DNA of 14,053 nucleotides from RGIG3009 sp045578425 (GTDB lineage: Bacteria > Bacillota > Clostridia > Oscillospirales > Acutalibacteraceae). Position numbers and translations under genes: made by a program. The notes under the pieces are model-generated. The model did no database searches. It had not been told where the DNA came from and was given only the letters and a program-made list of their open reading frames with translations. This document shows, in pieces, positions 6,814-13,049 of this stretch; position 1 is the first letter of the stretch; the number at the start of each line of letters is the position of its first letter. Location: NCBI GenBank assembly GCA_045578425.1, contig JAZNKF010000026.1:1-14053 (forward strand), read 5' to 3'.

Positions 6814-6842
6814 AGTATACCAGAACTTTTTTAAAAAATCAA
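6814..6842 (-). promoter_or_regulatory. Strong promoter of the candidate non-coding RNA
   Basis: Minus strand: -35 TTGATT (6842-6837), 17 bases, extended -10 TGG-TATACT (6819-6814). The same -35/-10 pair occurs before the DtxR-like gene. The start would be near 6807, where the closing stem of the candidate RNA begins. No open reading frame with a ribosome site follows. Confidence 0.65.
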
Positions 6843-7035
6843 TCTAAGAAAAAAGATTGCTAAGATTCGGCCTTAAAGCTATATGCGCGAACTCAGATAT
6901 GTTCAGGCAAATATCTAGTGACGAACATGTCAGACAACAATATAATAATAATCTTCCCGTATGCTGGTGGTGTTTAATTTTCGGGCATAGCCCTATGCAA
7001 TATTGGTTGCGAACAAGTGTGTTTTTTATTGACTT
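6843..7035. other. Intergenic stretch with no recognised gene
   Basis: Open frames here on both strands lack ribosome sites and coherent protein features. The only structure noted is the short palindrome GCATAG-CC-CTATGC (6985-6998). It may include the far-upstream part of the small RNA promoter region or decayed sequence. Confidence 0.4.
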
Positions 7036-7073
7036 GCCAGCCATGCAACGGCTACTGGCTACCCGTAAACGGG
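7036..7073. repeat. Paired small hairpins at the edge of the repeat cluster
   Basis: GCCAG (7036-7040) pairs with CTGGC (7055-7059), and CCCGT-AA-ACGGG (7062-7073) follows at once. Together with the next two entries they make a run of palindromes with little coding potential. Confidence 0.45.
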
Positions 7074-7087
7074 CTGTAATCTTTGCC

Positions 7088-7125
7088 AGCTCCCCTTGTC
7101 AGGGGAGCTGTCGGCGAACGCCGAC
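7088..7125. repeat. Double-hairpin repeat, AGCTCCCCT and GTCGGCG stems
   Basis: Two perfect hairpins with no base between them: AGCTCCCCT-TGTC-AGGGGAGCT (7088-7109) and GTCGGCG-AA-CGCCGAC (7110-7125), then TGAGGGGTAG. I recall closely similar dispersed sequences in intergenic regions of Oscillospiraceae-type clostridia, so this is probably a REP-like repeat; copy number cannot be tested within this window. Confidence 0.6.
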
Positions 7126-7160
7126 TGAGGGGTAGTTTTCATCTTCTCTCTCCCTCTGTC

Positions 7161-7201
7161 TTTTTGCTTCGCAAAAATCCACCTCCCTCATCAGAGGGAG
7201 G
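7161..7201. repeat. Double-hairpin repeat, TTTTTGC and CCTCCCTC stems
   Basis: TTTTTGC-TTC-GCAAAAA (7161-7177) and CCTCCCTC-ATCA-GAGGGAGG (7182-7201), both perfect. It seems to be the second half of the same composite repeat as 7088-7125, the two halves separated by about 35 bases of CT-rich sequence. Confidence 0.55.
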
Positions 7202-7273
7202 CAAGGCACAAAACGCTTTCTGTGTTTACTTTTGCTTTCTGCGATTTCCATTCATCGATAAACCTCTATCCAA

Positions 7274-7292
7274 CCACGCGATAGTCGCGTGG
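7274..7292. repeat. Perfect 8-bp hairpin before the operon terminator
   Basis: CCACGCGA-TAG-TCGCGTGG, followed on the plus strand by CTTTCGTTT, a weak terminator-like tail. It lies 15 bases from the next hairpin and could be a back-up terminator or another repeat unit. The 72 bases between this and the previous repeat hold nothing I recognise. Confidence 0.45.
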
Positions 7293-7303
7293 CTTTCGTT
7301 TGG

Positions 7304-7340
7304 AAAAAGGGCGAAGCATTGGTTTACAATGCTTCGCCCT
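7304..7340 (-). terminator. Rho-independent terminator of the sugar isomerase operon
   Basis: Perfect 14-bp stem AGGGCGAAGCATTG (7308-7321) / CAATGCTTCGCCCT (7327-7340) with loop GTTTA. Read on the minus strand it ends in a T5 run (7308-7304) and lies 12 bases after the last stop codon of the operon. GC content and stem length indicate an efficient terminator. Confidence 0.92.
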
Positions 7341-7352
7341 CCATTTTGGCTA

Positions 7353-8030
7353 TTATTTTTGATATTCGTTGCACAAAAGATACAACGGCGCCTCGTCCTC
7401 GTCAATTTCGGGGAAACGGCCGACTTCGTCATAAAAACGGTTGTCGGCAGTGTCGTCATTGCACATGGAAACTTCTTGCACCAACAGAGTACCTTTTCCT
7501 TCTTCGCCCCAAAAACGGTGATATAAACCGGGGGTTAACGTAATACTTTGACCGGGCTCAATACGTACTTCGCTGCCGGCGGGGAAGGTGTGCTTGACAC
7601 CGTCAATGCTGACAACCACGTCGGTATCAGCTAGTTGTTCATCCTCAGTGGAATTATACAGTTTGATAATCAAATTACCGCCGCCACGGTTGATGATATC
7701 CTCCATCTTGTTCCAGTGGAAGTGCATGGGGGTGATTTGATTTTCTTTAACAACCATCAATTTTTCGGCATACGGTTTGGGATATTTTTGCGGATTTTTT
7801 TGATTGCCGTTGCGCAAGGTAATGAGCAACAATCCCATTTTGTCAAAATCACCACCGCCAAAATCGGTGATATCCCAACCCAACATGTTATCGATGATTT
7901 CCGTCACTTTGTCACCTTTGGTTTTCCATTCTTCAGCCGACCACAAAACAAAGTGGGGGAGCGTGATTTTGTAATCCTTAAACAATTGTAAAGCACCGCG
8001 CATAGCGGCATTGATTTCAGAACGTTTCAT
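7353..8030 (-). CDS. D-lyxose isomerase family (cupin aldose-ketose isomerase)
   Basis: 225-residue single-cupin isomerase of the D-lyxose ketol-isomerase family; characterised members interconvert D-lyxose and D-xylulose, and often D-mannose and D-fructose, using Mn2+. The metal site is visible: His103 and His105 in PMHFHWNKMED, Glu110, and His171 in LTPGLYHRFWG. The family segment EVSMCNDDTADNRF (186-199) is also present. The start has AAAGGAC 8 bases upstream, 15 bases after the stop of the preceding isomerase. It is the last gene of the operon. The exact sugar is not given by sequence; co-occurrence with two other isomerases suggests a pentose or uncommon hexose. Confidence 0.88.
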   Translation of the reverse strand: MKRSEINAAMRGALQLFKDYKITLPHFVLWSAEEWKTKGDKVTEIIDNMLGWDITDFGGGDFDKMGLLLITLRNGNQKNPQKYPKPYAEKLMVVKENQITPMHFHWNKMEDIINRGGGNLIIKLYNSTEDEQLADTDVVVSIDGVKHTFPAGSEVRIEPGQSITLTPGLYHRFWGEEGKGTLLVQEVSMCNDDTADNRFYDEVGRFPEIDEDEAPLYLLCNEYQK

Positions 8031-8045
8031 AGTTTTGTCCTTTCT

Positions 8046-9350
8046 TTAAATAGCGTACATACAAATGTTGTTGATTTTGCAGAAATGTGCTAATTCCTTG
8101 CTAAAATCACCGTAAGCAACCATCCAGTGGTGACCGATGCCGTTCTCCATGATTTCGCGGTTGATTTGAGAAACCGGTTTGTCAAACTTGATTTTAACAG
8201 GGTTGCCGGGGAATTCCATGCCACACGGTACGGCTTCACCGACCATGAATGACAACCGCAAATCTTCGCCGTGACCGCAAATGTTTACAGCAGTGACCGT
8301 TCCGGGTTTTACCAAGAATTTGGTGCATACACCGGTTTCTGCCAAGCGGACGGGAGCCAGTTCAACATCGCCTTCGGCAATGGAGAAACCGGACGAACCG
8401 CAGTGAGCAAATAAAATGGTGTTGGCGGCATCGTCAATATACAACAAATCGGTATTGTTAATCGGTTTTTCACTCAACTCATACATCATTTTCATGGTCA
8501 AAGCGTTGGTAACATCACCTTCGCAGGAGCCAACAATGCCTTCTTCTGCCAACAGCGAGTATCCCAAGCAAATTTTACCCATATAGGTGGTGTAGCACTT
8601 TACGGACAACGCTTCCAACTCGTACTCATCGGCCAAATCTTTTAAAGCCTTGTAATACTTGATAGACTCCAACATAGATTCTTTGGAAGAAGAGCATTTG
8701 CAAGGTTTTAACACATCGCGCTTTTCGTCCAACAATTTTTCGGCTTCGGTATCCGAAGTCTCGGCCACTTTTTGCGTCATTTCCTTTTCGTCCAAGTTAA
8801 CTACGCGAGCACCCAGTTTTTTCTTGATTGCAAATTCGTCATAGGCAATTTCCGTCATACCTTTTACGCGACCGCCGATAGCACCGACGCGCGTTTTGCT
8901 CATGCAATTTTTAAGAGCATAAGCGGTAGCAATGGTTTTTACTTCTTTGGTACAGGCAATATCGTCGGCATCGCCGTAAACAAATTCGCACGTTTTGCCG
9001 ATATCTCTGAACACGGCACCGATTTGGTGAGCGCAGCACAAAGAGCCGGTATCAAATGCCGGATACGCTCGCAAAATAATGGGCATGTCGACATAGGAAA
9101 GCAAATCTAACAAGTGATGGTCTTCACTCCACGTCGCAATGCAGATTAACAAAACGTCAGCGGTGGAAGATTTTAATTTTTCCGCCGCGCAACGAACGGT
9201 TTCCAAATCGTGCATAACAACGCCGGTATTTTCGCAAGCAATTCCCTGCGCTTCTAATGTTTTTGCGGTTTGATTCAGCAAAGGCATGGCTTCATCGTAT
9301 CCCACTTCAAAGGGATGCGCCAAAGCTACCGCGGCAACGTTGATTTTCAT
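8046..9350 (-). CDS. L-fucose/L-arabinose isomerase-like sugar isomerase
   Basis: 434-residue protein of the L-fucose isomerase-like superfamily, which converts aldoses to ketoses with Mn2+. The C-terminal half carries GSCEGDVTNALTM with Glu277 and, 24 residues on, Asp301 in NNTDLLYID; the same 24-residue spacing separates the metal/acid-base pair Glu337 and Asp361 of E. coli FucI. A C-terminal GIGHHW (His407/His408) is the probable third ligand, and HCGSSG is at 316-321. It is much shorter than FucI (591 residues). The start is ATG at 9350 with AGGAG 6 bases before it; the frame stays open upstream for 31 codons but those overlap the previous gene and have no ribosome site. The gap from the upstream gene is 10 bases. 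Confidence 0.86.
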   Translation of the reverse strand: MKINVAAVALAHPFEVGYDEAMPLLNQTAKTLEAQGIACENTGVVMHDLETVRCAAEKLKSSTADVLLICIATWSEDHHLLDLLSYVDMPIILRAYPAFDTGSLCCAHQIGAVFRDIGKTCEFVYGDADDIACTKEVKTIATAYALKNCMSKTRVGAIGGRVKGMTEIAYDEFAIKKKLGARVVNLDEKEMTQKVAETSDTEAEKLLDEKRDVLKPCKCSSSKESMLESIKYYKALKDLADEYELEALSVKCYTTYMGKICLGYSLLAEEGIVGSCEGDVTNALTMKMMYELSEKPINNTDLLYIDDAANTILFAHCGSSGFSIAEGDVELAPVRLAETGVCTKFLVKPGTVTAVNICGHGEDLRLSFMVGEAVPCGMEFPGNPVKIKFDKPVSQINREIMENGIGHHWMVAYGDFSKELAHFCKINNICMYAI

Positions 9351-9360
9351 AAGAACTCCT

Positions 9361-10191
9361 TTATTCCTTGTAAAATTTCCAATTTTCCGTGTGAGTTGCA
9401 AACTCTCCGCTCGGAATATCATAAAGGGGGGACAAACTTTCAATTTCTACCATGTGATTGCACATGAACGTTTCAAAAGAAACATCACCGTCCGGATAAG
9501 GTTTATCCGTAAAAATAGGGAACGATTTTTCAAAAACAAATCCTTTGTTCGTATACGTAATCGGTCCTGCGGGATGCCCAATACCAATTTTATATTTGGT
9601 GGGTGCCTGTGCATGATGTAACACAATGTGGTCAGCGTGATATTCGGCACGGGTATCACCAAGGTTGGTGTAGAACCACGACGTTACTTTGTGAATGGGC
9701 GAATAGGAAAATTCTTTTTGCGGCAACGGGATATGTTCAACACCACCTGCCGCTACTGAGGTGACCGCCCATACCGAGTAGCGTTTTGTTTGTGTTTCCA
9801 CGTTTTTTATGGTGTGGATAACTTGTAATTCGTTGTCGGATAAAAACACGAGCTTTATGCTTTTTTGAATATTCAACCATGGGTCATTTTCCTGTGATAG
9901 CGTAATGCTATCGTCTGAAATTTCGTAGGAAATCGGTTGGTTGTCAGGAAAGTAATCTTCGGGTCCTTCCGGTGCGACCCACAACCGATGACCGCCGCGA
10001 ACACGCCAGCCCTCAGGTGTGGTTAAATCTGTCATATCATTTGGTTGCTCAAAAAACAAATTTTCGCTTCCATCGTATGAAAGGTAAGCAATACGAATCC
10101 CAAAGTTCAGCGGAATGCCAACGGTTAGTTTGCCGTGTTGCACAAACAAGGTTTTCCCGAAAATCGGGTGTTCGTTAACATACGTCTTCAT
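9361..10191 (-). CDS. Mutarotase-fold protein (aldose-epimerase-like, DUF4380 type)
   Basis: 276-residue beta-rich protein resembling galactose-mutarotase-like domains of the DUF4380 kind. Recognisable pieces are the N-terminal strand region with ENLFFEQP (43-50), the motif RVRGGHRLWVAPEGPEDYFP (63-82) with His68 and Glu75 as likely active-site residues, and late PYPDGDVSFETFMCNHMVEIESLSP, where this fold usually has its catalytic glutamate. It has no signal peptide. It may interconvert the alpha and beta anomers of the sugar handled by the neighbouring isomerases, or bind it. The gene begins only 3 bases after the deacetylase stop and has no clear ribosome site, so translation is probably coupled. 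Confidence 0.75.
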   Translation of the reverse strand: MKTYVNEHPIFGKTLFVQHGKLTVGIPLNFGIRIAYLSYDGSENLFFEQPNDMTDLTTPEGWRVRGGHRLWVAPEGPEDYFPDNQPISYEISDDSITLSQENDPWLNIQKSIKLVFLSDNELQVIHTIKNVETQTKRYSVWAVTSVAAGGVEHIPLPQKEFSYSPIHKVTSWFYTNLGDTRAEYHADHIVLHHAQAPTKYKIGIGHPAGPITYTNKGFVFEKSFPIFTDKPYPDGDVSFETFMCNHMVEIESLSPLYDIPSGEFATHTENWKFYKE

Positions 10192-10194
10192 GGC

Positions 10195-10911
10195 TTACGG
10201 CAACACACGGTAGGGGACAACGCGGAACGCATCGTTTGCCATGCAGAAACCTTCTGCATATTGCACACCGCATTGAATACCTCTGAATCGTGCCATCACT
10301 TCGGTGTTTTCAAAGAAATCTTTGCCGGCAAGCGTATCTTTGTAGTTGTTTTGCATCCAGCTGATTTGACTTTGATGTTCGTAGCACATCGCTTTTTTAA
10401 TATCAATATAGTCCGAAATATCCACAAACTCGGTGGGAATAAACCCCAGACCGTTAAGCGGTTCAAAATACGCAATAATCGGGATTTTATCATACGGTTT
10501 GTTTTTGGTTTGGATTTTAGCAATCGGAATCATCACCGGAATATCATTGATGATTTTGCTGGTTAACATGTGGTCGGGATTATAATCGTGCGGACTGTGT
10601 GTCAAAATGACATCCGCTTTGCAATACCGAACCAAATCAATAAAAGCAATACGTGCGGCTTTATCTTCAAAAAACATTTCGTCATCATAATCGAGGCAAA
10701 CGTATTCGGCACCGATGTGCGCCGCAGCACGGCGGGCTTCTTCTTTGCGGATAGCGGCAATTTCTTCCATCGGAAGAGTGGCAGAGCCAATATTACCGTT
10801 GGTGGCGGTGGCGGTAAACACTTTGTGTCCCAACTTGGCGTATTTAGCAAGCGTGCCGCCGCAAGAATTTTCCACATCGTCCGGATGAGCGCCAATAGCT
10901 AAAATGTTCAT
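10195..10911 (-). CDS. PIG-L/LmbE-family zinc deacetylase
   Basis: 238-residue enzyme of the PIG-L family, Zn2+ hydrolases that remove acetyl from N-acetylglucosamine-type sugars and sugar conjugates. The N-terminal motif AIGAHPDDVE supplies His9 and Asp12; the second motif THSPHDYNPDH (104-114) supplies His114. Asp11 is the likely general base. The start is ATG at 10911 with GGAGG 6 bases upstream; the frame remains open to 10941 but that extension lies in the intergenic hairpin. Position two in the operon suggests that the substrate or a derivative carries an N-acetyl or similar group. It is also like BshB-type deacetylases of bacillithiol synthesis, but nothing nearby supports that pathway. 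Confidence 0.9.
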   Translation of the reverse strand: MNILAIGAHPDDVENSCGGTLAKYAKLGHKVFTATATNGNIGSATLPMEEIAAIRKEEARRAAAHIGAEYVCLDYDDEMFFEDKAARIAFIDLVRYCKADVILTHSPHDYNPDHMLTSKIINDIPVMIPIAKIQTKNKPYDKIPIIAYFEPLNGLGFIPTEFVDISDYIDIKKAMCYEHQSQISWMQNNYKDTLAGKDFFENTEVMARFRGIQCGVQYAEGFCMANDAFRVVPYRVLP

Positions 10912-10930
10912 AAAAAACCTCCGTTTAGCA

Positions 10931-10980
10931 ATACGAGCCATAGCAGAAGATAAATGTCTATATTCCGCTATGGCTCGTAT
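10931..10980. other. Long intergenic hairpin between the PMI-like and deacetylase genes
   Basis: ATACGAGCCATAGC (10931-10944) is perfectly complementary to GCTATGGCTCGTAT (10967-10980); the interior (AGAAGATA/TATATTCC) pairs at 6 of 8 positions, giving about 22 bp with a 6-base loop. On the minus strand no T run follows (TTGCTAAACGG), so it is not a standard terminator. An mRNA processing or stability element, or a partial attenuator separating the first gene from the other four, is more likely. It ends 19 bases before the deacetylase start codon. Confidence 0.7.
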
Positions 10981-11005
10981 GAGTTACAAATTCAGTTTTA
11001 GAGGA

Positions 11006-12817
11006 TTAGCCTTTTTTCCATCTTTGGATAACGCAAGTCACGCGTCCGCCTTCTTCGTTGATGATTTCATAATCACCAAAAGTTGCCGGAATAACCAATG
11101 TTTGGAACTTGTCACACACAGCAAACAATTCGGGGTTGGCTTTGGAACGAACAGTAACTTTCGAACCAACCGTCAAGGTGAACATGTGCATAAATTTACC
11201 TTCGGTCGAATATTCACCGCGTTTTTCAAAATGAATGCGTTCCACGTGGTACGGCATTACCGAGTGGCTCTTATAACGGTCAATGAAATATTCTTTGGTC
11301 CATTTCACAACGGTGGGGGTGGACAAAAGATTGTCTTTAACCCAAGAAGCACGTCTGGTTTTTTCCATGTTACGTCCATGTTCAAGGTGCATTTTAAGCG
11401 GTTTGCCGGTCATGGTTTTGGCATCGTCATCCCAAGACGGTCTGGCAAAGTCATATTCAAAGAACGAATATTCGGTACCGTTGATACTCGGGTTGGTATC
11501 CATTTCCAAAACCATTTGATTACCACCGTGACCATGCATGGTTCCGGGGGGGATTAAGTAAAGGTCGCCTTCTTTACTGCTCCAGTTGGCAATAAAGTCT
11601 TTCCAATTTTCAATCGGAGTAATGTTGTTGGATTCCTCGCAGAGGCGTTCCCATTCTTCGATATCGGCATCGTCGTGGAAGCCCATCCAGGTGTTAGCAC
11701 CTTCGTATGCTTCGGCGATGTAGTAGGTTTCATAGCGACCCAAAGGCTCGTCAAAGTGATCAGCAACGTATTTGCTGCTCGGGTGAATGTGCATCGGCAT
11801 GGAAATTCTTTCAGCCGGTTGGGGAGTGGGATGCCAACCGTCATCCAACCAAATATCCAACGGGAACAAACCGGGATATTGTTTGTTGATAAGAGAACCA
11901 ACCAATTCTTCACCGTATTGCATAGCGTTGAGCATCGGCATCGAAATGCTTCTTTCACCGCCAAAGTCAATCAAAATACGAAGTTCGGGACCGGCAATCT
12001 TGTTCCAAGCGTTGTTAGCAAGACCTTCTACTTGGTAGTCCATATCGTGGTATCTGTACGCACCCCAAGGACCGGGACTGAAAATTTTCACTTCGTGGAT
12101 CGGGTATTTTACCAATGTGGACATGATTTCGTTGTAGGCTTCTACGGGGACCAAAACAAGGTCACCTTCGAAATAGTTTTCAACGTAAAAATCCATGGCG
12201 TCATACATGTAATCTTTTTGGCGCTTTAACATGTAGTAGTCGGAATAGTTATATTCTTTCCAGTTGTAGCCTTTGGTGGGCTCGGTGCAACCGAAAGTGG
12301 GGAGTTCACCATTCCACATATCCCATTGTACTTTTTGGTGAGTGTTGTCCACATAGCATTTGATATCTAAAACATCTTCAAAAGCTTTGATAGAAGCACC
12401 CATGCCGTAGATGATGGTAATAACATCCTTATCAGCCAATTTTGCTTTGGCGGCGGCAATGGCGTCGGCGTTCATAATATCTTCGATCACACCGAATTTG
12501 TTCACTTTACCAAAACCGGGATCATCCGTTACATACGGCTGATTGTAGGCGATAATTTCCTCGCGGGTTTTATACAGTTCAACAGCGTTAAAAGCATTGA
12601 CTTTCAAGCCTTTTTCTTGAAGTTTGGCACTAAGAGCATTAGCGATTTTTTCAAAATCAATACCATACCATCCGTCAATAGCAATGCTTTTTCCTGCCGT
12701 GGCAAGGGAGGCAAGTTTTTCGATAACTTTTTCCCAACCGAAAACGACAGAATCTTTGTTTTTTGCAGAAATAACAATTCTGTTATCTGCGTTTTTGATA
12801 GACTCATATACCGGCAT
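11006..12817 (-). CDS. Class I mannose-6-phosphate-isomerase-like protein with N-terminal kinase-like domain
   Basis: 603 residues. The C-terminal half resembles type I phosphomannose isomerases: MPMHIHP with His343 and His345, Glu363 in RYETYYIAEA, and the second cupin turn GDLYLIPPGTMHGHGGNQ (417-433) with His428/His430. It probably isomerises a sugar or sugar phosphate with Zn2+ or another metal. The first 230 or so residues look like a uridine-kinase-type P-loop domain that has lost its ATP site: SIAIDGWYGIDFEKIANAL (44-62) sits where IAIDGxxGxGKTT is expected, with no Gly-Lys-Thr/Ser. Ordinary ManA proteins are 310-400 residues and lack this part. The start has AGGAGG 7 bases before the ATG. 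It is the first gene of the operon; 94 bases with a large hairpin separate it from the next. Confidence 0.8.
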   Translation of the reverse strand: MPVYESIKNADNRIVISAKNKDSVVFGWEKVIEKLASLATAGKSIAIDGWYGIDFEKIANALSAKLQEKGLKVNAFNAVELYKTREEIIAYNQPYVTDDPGFGKVNKFGVIEDIMNADAIAAAKAKLADKDVITIIYGMGASIKAFEDVLDIKCYVDNTHQKVQWDMWNGELPTFGCTEPTKGYNWKEYNYSDYYMLKRQKDYMYDAMDFYVENYFEGDLVLVPVEAYNEIMSTLVKYPIHEVKIFSPGPWGAYRYHDMDYQVEGLANNAWNKIAGPELRILIDFGGERSISMPMLNAMQYGEELVGSLINKQYPGLFPLDIWLDDGWHPTPQPAERISMPMHIHPSSKYVADHFDEPLGRYETYYIAEAYEGANTWMGFHDDADIEEWERLCEESNNITPIENWKDFIANWSSKEGDLYLIPPGTMHGHGGNQMVLEMDTNPSINGTEYSFFEYDFARPSWDDDAKTMTGKPLKMHLEHGRNMEKTRRASWVKDNLLSTPTVVKWTKEYFIDRYKSHSVMPYHVERIHFEKRGEYSTEGKFMHMFTLTVGSKVTVRSKANPELFAVCDKFQTLVIPATFGDYEIINEEGGRVTCVIQRWKKG

Positions 12818-12890
12818 AAGTCATCCTCCTAAAAAAATTTGTAATTAGCTTTGTGATTGGTTTTTAAGAAGCTATAAATCACATATCATA

Positions 12891-12919
12891 ATTATACTAA
12901 ATCGTTTTAGAAATGTCAA
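12891..12919 (-). promoter_or_regulatory. Consensus sigma-A promoter of the sugar isomerase operon
   Basis: Minus strand: TTGACA (12919-12914), exactly 17 bases, TATAAT (12896-12891). Both hexamers are perfect, so the operon must rely on repression for control. The predicted start is near 12884, leaving a leader of about 66 nt before the ATG at 12817. Confidence 0.9.
12897..12910. promoter_or_regulatory. LacI-family operator within the promoter spacer
   Basis: CTAAAT-CG-TTTTAG: a 14-bp palindrome with one mismatch and the central CG typical of LacI-family operators, into which the hinge-helix leucine inserts. It fills the -10/-35 spacer of the isomerase operon, so a bound repressor would exclude RNA polymerase. 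The divergent LacI-type protein is the obvious candidate ligand (inferred). A CTAAAA half-site lies at 12924-12929, just upstream of the -35. Confidence 0.75.
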
Positions 12920-13014
12920 GACGCTAAAATCAAATATTTTTCTATCTTTTTTTACAAAAAACAAAGCAAAATGCAATGAAAAAAGAGCCGAAATACAATG
13001 TTCTTTAATACATA

Positions 13015-13026
13015 TATAATTATAAT
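13015..13026 (+). promoter_or_regulatory. Possible -10 region of the LacI-family gene
   Basis: Two adjacent TATAAT hexamers (13015-13020 and 13021-13026) lie 24 to 35 bases before the GTG start. Neither has a good -35 at 16-18 bases, so this is at best a weak promoter, as would suit a repressor gene. No operator copy is visible here. Confidence 0.35.
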
Positions 13027-13049
13027 TGATTTATTAGGGGTGTTTAGAT

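Noticed and set aside
6637..6834. 65-residue plus-strand open frame across the candidate RNA
   Set aside because: No ribosome site or recognisable protein; the region is full of inverted repeats, and the better signal is an RNA.
6857..7135. 92-residue plus-strand open frame
   Set aside because: It runs into the hairpin repeats, has unusual composition and no ribosome site. The overlapping frames at 6844-7044 and 7083-7526 were dropped for the same reason; the latter also runs into the lyxose-isomerase gene.
9351..9443. 31-codon N-terminal extension of the FucI-like isomerase
   Set aside because: It overlaps the end of the mutarotase-like gene, lacks a ribosome site and adds no family sequence; the ATG at 9350 has AGGAG in place.
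10912..10941. Upstream ATG for the deacetylase
   Set aside because: It lies within the intergenic hairpin and has no ribosome site; GGAGG precedes the ATG at 10911, where the family normally begins.
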